Origin: Streptomyces asoensis
GTDB lineage: Bacteria; Actinomycetota; Actinomycetes; Streptomycetales; Streptomycetaceae
DNA: 64,000 nt
Direction of reading: 5' to 3'
NCBI RefSeq assembly: GCF_016860545.1
Contig: NZ_BNEB01000002.1
Location: forward strand, 558,001 to 622,000
Below are positions 59,228-64,000 of the stretch, piece after piece. Each line of letters starts with the position of its first letter. The stretch's first letter is position 1. The notes under the pieces were generated by a model. The model did no database searches. It was not told the origin of the DNA and was given only the letters and a program-made list of their open reading frames with translations. Both the position numbers and the translations under genes were made by a program.

Positions 59228-60393
59228 GGATCGGCATCGTCTGCCCGTACTCCTGGGACGTGCCCGGGGGCGTCCAGTTCCACATCCGCGACCTCGCCGA
59301 GTACTTCATCCGGCTCGGCCACGAGGTGTCCGTGCTGGCCCCCGCCGACGACGACACCCCGCTGCCGCCCTACGTCGTCTCGGCGGGCCGCGCGGTCCCG
59401 GTGCCGTACAACGGCTCGGTGGCCCGCCTCAACTTCGGTTTCCTGTCCGCCGCGCGGGTACGGCGCTGGCTGCACGACGGGGCCTTCGACGTCGTCCACA
59501 TCCACGAGCCGACCTCGCCCTCGCTCGGCCTGCTCACCTGCTGGGCGGCCTCCGGCCCGATAGTGGCCACCTTCCACACGTCCAACCCGCGCTCGCGCGC
59601 CATGATCGCCGCCTACTCCATCCTCCAGGCCGCCCTGGAGAAGATCAGCGCGCGCATCGCGGTCAGCGAGTACGCCCGGCGGACGCTGGTGGAGCACCTC
59701 GGCGGGGACGCGGTCGTCATCCCCAACGGCGTCGACGTCGACTTCTTCGCCCGGGCCGAGCCGAACCCGCAGTGGCAGGGCGGCACGATCGGCTTCGTCG
59801 GACGCATCGACGAGCCCCGCAAGGGCCTTCCCGTGCTGATGCGGGCCCTCCCGAGGATCTTCGCCGAGCGGCCGGAGGCCCGGCTGCTGGTCGCCGGACG
59901 CGGCGACGAGAAGGAGGCGGTGGAGAACCTGCCCGAGGAGCTGCACGGGCGCGTGGAGTTCCTCGGCATGGTCAGCGACGAGGACAAGGCCCGCTTCCTG
60001 CGCAGCATCGACCTGTACGTCGCGCCCAACACCGGCGGCGAGAGCTTCGGCATCATCCTGGTCGAGGCCATGTCCGCCGGGGCGCCGGTGCTCGCCTCCG
60101 ACCTCGACGCCTTCGCGCAGGTCCTCGACCAGGGAGCGGCCGGGGAGCTGTTCGCCAACGAGGACGCCGACGCGCTCGCCGAGGCGGCGGTGCGGCTCCT
60201 GGGCGACCCCGGGCGCCGGGCCGAACTGAGCGAGCGGGGCAGCGCCCACGTACGGCGCTTCGACTGGTCGACCGTGGGCGCGGACATCCTGTCGGTGTAC
60301 GAGACGGTGACCGCGGGCGCGGCGGCGGTCGCGGCCGACGACGACCGGGGATCGGCGGGTCTGCGGGCCCGGCTCGGGCTCGCGCGGGACTGA
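59224..60393 (+). CDS. pimA: Phosphatidylinositol alpha-mannosyltransferase PimA
   Basis: This 389-residue GT4-type glycosyltransferase begins VRIGIVCPYSWDVPGGVQFHIRDLA, diagnostic for PimA, and has the C-terminal E-x7-E motif (ESFGIILVEAMSAG). It adds the first mannose from GDP-mannose to phosphatidylinositol on the inner membrane face. GTG 59224 overlaps the patA stop. The last residues before the stop carry an Ala-rich stretch. Products are PIMs of the actinobacterial envelope. Confidence 0.94.
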   Translation: MRIGIVCPYSWDVPGGVQFHIRDLAEYFIRLGHEVSVLAPADDDTPLPPYVVSAGRAVPVPYNGSVARLNFGFLSAARVRRWLHDGAFDVVHIHEPTSPSLGLLTCWAASGPIVATFHTSNPRSRAMIAAYSILQAALEKISARIAVSEYARRTLVEHLGGDAVVIPNGVDVDFFARAEPNPQWQGGTIGFVGRIDEPRKGLPVLMRALPRIFAERPEARLLVAGRGDEKEAVENLPEELHGRVEFLGMVSDEDKARFLRSIDLYVAPNTGGESFGIILVEAMSAGAPVLASDLDAFAQVLDQGAAGELFANEDADALAEAAVRLLGDPGRRAELSERGSAHVRRFDWSTVGADILSVYETVTAGAAAVAADDDRGSAGLRARLGLARD

Positions 60394-60435
60394 CCCGCCC
60401 CGCGGCCGCGGGGGTCACGGGTAGCCTTGCCGCCC

Positions 60436-60978
60436 GTGACCGCAACCCTGATCTGGATCCTGGTCGTCCTCGTCGCGATCGGCCTGTACCTGAGCTGGAC
60501 GGCGGGACGGCTGGACCGGCTGCACGCCCGCATCGACGCCGCCCGTGCCGCGCTGGACGCCCAGCTGCTGCGCCGGGCGTCCGTGGCCCAGGAGCTGGCC
60601 ACCTCCAAGGTGCTCGACCCGGCGGCCTCGATCGTCCTGTACGAGGCCGCGCACGCGGCGCGGCAGGCGGAGGAGGAGCAGCGCGAGGTCGCCGAGAGCG
60701 AACTCAGCCAGGCCCTGCGGGCCGTCTTCGCGGACACCCGCCAGCTGGACGTCGTGCGCGAGGCGCCCGGCGGGGACGCGGCCGCCCACGAGCTGACGGA
60801 GGCCGTCCGCCGGGTTCCCATGGCCCGACGCTTCCACAACGACGCCGTGGGCGCCGTCCGCAGGCTGCGCGAGCACCGCAAGGTCCGCTGGTTCCGGCTG
60901 GCCGGCCACGCCCCGTTCCCGATGGCCTTCGAGATGGACGACGAAGCGCCCCCCGCCCTGGCCGACCGCGCGGCCTGA
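60436..60978 (+). CDS. LemA-like membrane-anchored coiled-coil protein
   Basis: This 180-residue protein has one N-terminal membrane helix (LIWILVVLVAIGLYLSWTAG) and then long amphipathic helices (RLHARIDAARAALDAQLLRRASVAQELA, EEEQREVAESELSQALRAVF), as in LemA-type proteins. The C-terminus is acidic. GTG 60436 follows TAGCCT (60422-60427) by 8 nt, so it is probably leaderless. It lies between pimA and pdxS. In mycobacteria a membrane Nudix protein occupies a similar slot, but no Nudix box is present here. Confidence 0.78.
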   Translation: MTATLIWILVVLVAIGLYLSWTAGRLDRLHARIDAARAALDAQLLRRASVAQELATSKVLDPAASIVLYEAAHAARQAEEEQREVAESELSQALRAVFADTRQLDVVREAPGGDAAAHELTEAVRRVPMARRFHNDAVGAVRRLREHRKVRWFRLAGHAPFPMAFEMDDEAPPALADRAA

Positions 60979-61074
60979 GCGGGGCGGCGGCGGGGCCGGC
61001 CCGCACCCCACGATGCCGGTGCGGGCCGCATGATCGTCCGAAAAGGATCCACGGGCTTGTCATTGGCCCTTGCT

Positions 61075-61088
61075 GTGGACTGGTCCAC
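61075..61088 (+). promoter_or_regulatory. Palindrome in the pdxS upstream region
   Basis: GTGGAC-TG-GTCCAC is a perfect inverted repeat about 55 nt before pdxS. It resembles GTGGA-type sites reported for the MocR-like PLP regulator PdxR in corynebacteria. No PdxR gene is nearby, so this is a candidate site only. Confidence 0.4.
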
Positions 61089-61141
61089 TCGCGTTTTCTC
61101 GGTGCTGCACAAATCCCCTTCCCGACGAGTGAGGTCACCCC

Positions 61142-62053
61142 GTGTCCAGCACGCTCTCCGCAAACCAGACCCCCGAGACCGGCACCGCGCGCGTGAAGCG
61201 CGGGATGGCCGAGCAGCTCAAGGGCGGCGTGATCATGGACGTCGTCACGCCGGAGCAGGCGAAGATCGCCGAGGACGCGGGCGCCGTCGCCGTCATGGCG
61301 CTGGAGCGGGTCCCGGCCGACATCCGCAAGGACGGCGGCGTGGCCCGGATGTCCGACCCGGACATGATCGAGGGCATCATCGAGGCCGTGTCCATCCCGG
61401 TCATGGCGAAGTCCCGGATCGGCCACTTCGTCGAGGCGCAGGTCCTCCAGTCGCTCGGCGTCGACTACATCGACGAGTCCGAGGTCCTCACCCCGGCCGA
61501 CGAGGTCAACCACAGCGACAAGTTCGCCTTCACGACCCCGTTCGTGTGCGGCGCCACCAACCTGGGCGAGGCGCTGCGCCGGATCGCCGAGGGCGCGGCG
61601 ATGATCCGCTCCAAGGGCGAGGCCGGCACGGGCAACGTCGTCGAGGCCGTCCGCCACCTGCGTCAGATCAAGAACGAGATCGCCCGTCTGCGCGGCTTCG
61701 ACAACAACGAGCTGTACGCCGCCGCCAAGGACCTGCGCGCCCCGTACGAGCTCGTCAAGGAGGTCGCCGAGCTCGGCAAGCTCCCCGTCGTGCTGTTCTC
61801 CGCCGGTGGTGTCGCCACCCCGGCCGACGCCGCGCTGATGCGCCAGCTCGGCGCCGAGGGCGTCTTCGTCGGCTCCGGCATCTTCAAGTCCGGCGACCCG
61901 GCCAAGCGTGCCGCCGCCATCGTGAAGGCCACCACCTTCTACGACGACCCGAAGATCATCGCGGACGCCTCCCGCAACCTGGGCGAGGCCATGGTCGGCA
62001 TCAACTGCGACACCCTGCCCGAGGCCGAGCGCTACGCCAACCGCGGCTGGTAA
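61142..62053 (+). CDS. pdxS: Pyridoxal 5'-phosphate synthase lyase subunit PdxS
   Basis: This 303-residue TIM-barrel protein has the PdxS hallmarks [26 protein letters not shown] (lysine that binds ribose 5-phosphate) and [19 protein letters not shown]. It condenses ribose 5-phosphate, glyceraldehyde 3-phosphate and ammonia to PLP in the DXP-independent route. It needs PdxT for ammonia. GTG 61142 follows GAGTGAGG. pdxT starts 7 nt after its stop. Confidence 0.97.
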   Translation: MSSTLSANQTPETGTARVKRGMAEQLKGGVIMDVVTPEQAKIAEDAGAVAVMALERVPADIRKDGGVARMSDPDMIEGIIEAVSIPVMAKSRIGHFVEAQVLQSLGVDYIDESEVLTPADEVNHSDKFAFTTPFVCGATNLGEALRRIAEGAAMIRSKGEAGTGNVVEAVRHLRQIKNEIARLRGFDNNELYAAAKDLRAPYELVKEVAELGKLPVVLFSAGGVATPADAALMRQLGAEGVFVGSGIFKSGDPAKRAAAIVKATTFYDDPKIIADASRNLGEAMVGINCDTLPEAERYANRGW

Positions 62054-62060
62054 CCACCCG

Positions 62061-62672
62061 ATGAGCCACGCAGCCCCTGTCATCGGCGTCCTGGCCCTCC
62101 AGGGCGACGTCCGGGAGCACCTCATCGCCCTGGCCGCGGCGGACGCCGTGGCCAGGCCGGTGCGGCGTCCCGAGGAACTCGCCGAGGTCGACGGACTCGT
62201 CATCCCCGGCGGCGAGTCCACCACCATCTCCAAGCTGGCCGTCCTCTTCGGCGTGATGGAGCCGCTCCGCGCGCGCGTGCGGGACGGGATGCCCGTCTAC
62301 GGAACCTGCGCGGGCATGATCATGCTCGCCGACAAGATCCTCGACCCGCGCTCGGGCCAGGAGACCGTCGGCGGCATCGACATGATCGTCCGCCGCAACG
62401 CCTTCGGACGTCAGAACGAGTCCTTCGAAGCCGCCCTCGACGTCGACGGCGTCCCCGGCGAACCGGTGGAGGGCGTCTTCATCCGCGCCCCCTGGGTCGA
62501 GTCGGTCGGCGCCGGCACCGAGGTGCTCGCCGAGCACGAGGGGCACATCGTCGCCGTGCGCCAGGGCAACGCGCTCGCCACGTCCTTCCACCCCGAACTG
62601 ACCGGCGACCACCGCGTGCACGCCCTGTTCGTCGACATGGTGCGCGCGAACCGGGCCGCGGAGTCCTTGTAG
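62061..62672 (+). CDS. pdxT: Pyridoxal 5'-phosphate synthase glutaminase subunit PdxT
   Basis: This 203-residue class I glutaminase begins [15 protein letters not shown] and has PGGESTT, the nucleophile [10 protein letters not shown] (Cys) and the HPEL His-Glu pair. It supplies ammonia from glutamine to PdxS in the 12+12 complex. The ATG lies only 7 nt after pdxS, so both are co-expressed. The next gene, yebC, is 74 nt on. Confidence 0.97.
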   Translation: MSHAAPVIGVLALQGDVREHLIALAAADAVARPVRRPEELAEVDGLVIPGGESTTISKLAVLFGVMEPLRARVRDGMPVYGTCAGMIMLADKILDPRSGQETVGGIDMIVRRNAFGRQNESFEAALDVDGVPGEPVEGVFIRAPWVESVGAGTEVLAEHEGHIVAVRQGNALATSFHPELTGDHRVHALFVDMVRANRAAESL

Positions 62673-62746
62673 GATCTGGGGGTTCCCCTAGGCTCTCAGG
62701 CCCGGGGAGTTCGTATCAGATTGGGTTACGCGAAGGAGACAGGCAG

Positions 62747-63499
62747 ATGTCCGGCCACTCTAAATGGGCTACGACGAAGCACAAGAAGGCCGTGATCGAC
62801 GCCAAGCGCGGCAAGCTCTTCGCGAAGCTGATCAAGAACATCGAGGTGGCTGCCCGGATGGGCGGCGTCGACATCGAGGGCAACCCGACCCTTTACGACG
62901 CCATCCAGAAGGCCAAGAAGCAGTCGGTCCCGAACAAGAACATCGACTCCGCGGTCAAGCGCGGCGGCGGCCTCGAGGCCGGCGGCGCCGACTACGAGAC
63001 GATCATGTACGAGGGCTACGGCCCGAACGGTGTCGCGGTCCTCATCGAGTGCCTCACCGACAACCGCAACCGCGCCGCCTCCGACGTCCGCGTCGCCATG
63101 ACCCGCAACGGCGGCTCCATGGCCGACCCGGGATCGGTGTCCTACCTGTTCAACCGCAAGGGCGTCGTCATCGTCCCCAAGGGTGAGCTGGCCGAGGACG
63201 ACGTGCTCGACGCGGTCCTCGACGCGGGCGCCGAGGAGGTCAACGACCTCGGTGAGTCCTTCGAGGTCCTCTCCGAGGCCACCGACATGGTCGCGGTGCG
63301 CACCGCCCTCCAGGAAGCCGGCATCGACTACGACTCCGCCGAGGCCAACTTCGTGCCGACCATGCAGGTCGAGCTCGACGAGGACGGCGCGAGGAAGATC
63401 TTCAAGCTGATCGACGCGCTCGAGGACAGCGACGACGTCCAGAACGTCTTCGCCAACTTCGACGTCAGCGACGAGGTCATGGAGAAGGTCGACGCGTAG
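62747..63499 (+). CDS. yebC: YebC/PmpR family DNA-binding regulatory protein (YebC)
   Basis: This 250-residue protein begins [33 protein letters not shown], the invariant YebC start, and runs through the three typical domains ([31 protein letters not shown]) to an acidic C-terminus ([16 protein letters not shown]). Such proteins are transcription regulators or, as reported for bacterial YebC, help translation of proline-rich stretches. GAAGGAGAC precedes the ATG. It is followed by a strong hairpin and then ruvC. Confidence 0.97.
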   Translation: MSGHSKWATTKHKKAVIDAKRGKLFAKLIKNIEVAARMGGVDIEGNPTLYDAIQKAKKQSVPNKNIDSAVKRGGGLEAGGADYETIMYEGYGPNGVAVLIECLTDNRNRAASDVRVAMTRNGGSMADPGSVSYLFNRKGVVIVPKGELAEDDVLDAVLDAGAEEVNDLGESFEVLSEATDMVAVRTALQEAGIDYDSAEANFVPTMQVELDEDGARKIFKLIDALEDSDDVQNVFANFDVSDEVMEKVDA

Positions 63500-63524
63500 C
63501 GCCGCCACGAGCCGGACGGCCGCC

Positions 63525-63558
63525 TCGGGCCGGCGGGACACGCGTCCCGCCGGCCCGA
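63525..63558 (+). terminator. Terminator hairpin after yebC
   Basis: A perfect 15-bp GC stem (TCGGGCCGGCGGGAC at 63525-63539, complement at 63544-63558) with a 4-nt ACGC loop, 25 nt after the stop. There is no T-run. It may separate pdxST-yebC from ruvC. Confidence 0.75.
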
Positions 63559-63716
63559 CGTCGTTGTCGGTGCCTGCGGATAGCCTGGCCATCGTCACAG
63601 ATCACCGCCGACGGACCCCGATCCGGGGGACCGTGCGCCGAGGCCGAGGAGCCCCGGCGGTGTCCGGTCATGTCCGCGGGAGCGGCGGCGGCTCGGCCGC
63701 GAGGAGGGGAGGGCGC

Positions 63717-64000
63717 GTGCGGGTACTCGGGGTGGACCCCGGACTGACGCGATGCGGTGTCGGTGTCGTCGAAGGGGTCGCGGGCCGGCCGCTCACCATG
63801 CTCGGTGTGGGCGTCGTACGTACGCCCGCGGACGCCGAACTGGGCCGTCGCCTCGTCGGCATCGAAGAGGGCATAGAGCGGTGGCTCGACGAATACCGGC
63901 CCGAACACGTCGCCGTGGAACGGGTGTTCAGCCAGCACAACGTCCGCACGGTCATGGGCACCGCCCAGGCCAGCGCCGTCGCCATGCTGTGCGCCTCCCG
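63717..64000 (+). CDS. ruvC: Holliday junction resolvase RuvC, N-terminal part (cut by window edge)
   Basis: The first 94 residues are visible: [16 protein letters not shown] with the catalytic Asp7, then [22 protein letters not shown] with Glu68. These match RuvC, the endonuclease that resolves Holliday junctions with RuvAB, whose genes normally follow. GTG 63717 has GAGGAGGGGA upstream. The catalytic C-terminal Asp pair lies outside the window. Confidence 0.95.
   Translation, partial: MRVLGVDPGLTRCGVGVVEGVAGRPLTMLGVGVVRTPADAELGRRLVGIEEGIERWLDEYRPEHVAVERVFSQHNVRTVMGTAQASAVAMLCAS

Overview
The window is a stretch of chromosome from a high-GC actinomycete, almost certainly a Streptomyces. The evidence is the very high GC with G/C third positions, frequent GTG and TTG starts, 4-nt GTGA/ATGA stop-start overlaps, many apparently leaderless genes, a sporulation regulator (ssgB), phosphatidylinositol-mannoside genes, and a typical Streptomyces intergenic repeat near 53.1-53.2 kb. 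Gene content and order look like core chromosome. I see no prophage, transposase, integrase, CRISPR array or PKS/NRPS cluster.

Region by region. 0-9.6 kb: the start of a secreted protein, argH under a clear ArgR-type operator, an aldo/keto reductase, a TetR regulator with a 32-bp palindromic operator followed by a 14-TM drug exporter, a PlsC-type acyltransferase, a Tat-exported glycerophosphodiesterase with an unusual metal-ligand motif, a sigma-like protein, an acetyltransferase and two small membrane proteins. 9.9-13 kb: a methionine importer operon (metN-metI-metQ) preceded by a Cys/Met-rich leader peptide that looks like an attenuator. 13-21.3 kb: corrin and siroheme enzymes, namely cobL, a 1488-residue protein with a roughly 915-residue low-complexity N-terminus fused to BluB and CobT, and cobA/cysG. 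21.4-28.2 kb: an RNA methyltransferase, a Trp/His repeat secreted protein, an ECF sigma/anti-sigma pair, a Ser/Thr kinase, a 64-residue membrane peptide, an APH-fold kinase and a small zinc protein.

28.3-28.75 kb: tRNA cluster Gly-Cys-Val-Val-Val on the minus strand. 28.9-35.7 kb: pabB-pabC, a double GNAT protein, a thioredoxin-fold protein, small membrane proteins, a CGNR regulator, ssgB and a divergent PGPGW membrane protein. 35.8-37.2 kb: tRNA-Val(CAC) and about 1.3 kb of gene-free, C-rich DNA with perfect 35-bp and 48-bp tandem repeats. 37.2-43.9 kb: a probable pectin-oligosaccharide (rhamnogalacturonan) locus, comprising a binding protein, two permeases, a DUF624/YesL-like protein and a large Tat-exported YetA/PL26-like lyase, behind a promoter with LacI-type operator sequences. 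43.9-49.7 kb: a large membrane protein, an SRPBCC protein, a second tRNA-Val(CAC), an exonuclease, and a coupled pair made of a DUF4365 nuclease-like protein and an unknown protein.

49.8-64 kb: a conserved actinobacterial block with thrS, a K+ channel, a HIT hydrolase, a membrane protein, an EF-G-like factor lacking the NKxD motif, pgsA-patA-pimA (three translationally coupled steps of phosphatidylinositol mannoside synthesis), a LemA-like protein, pdxS-pdxT (PLP synthase), yebC and the start of ruvC. The thrS-HIT-pgsA-patA-pimA-pdxS-pdxT-yebC-ruvC order is also known in mycobacteria. Here extra genes sit between the HIT gene and pgsA.

Limits: all calls come from reading the sequence. No homology search, folding or expression data were available, and promoter and terminator calls are pattern matches.
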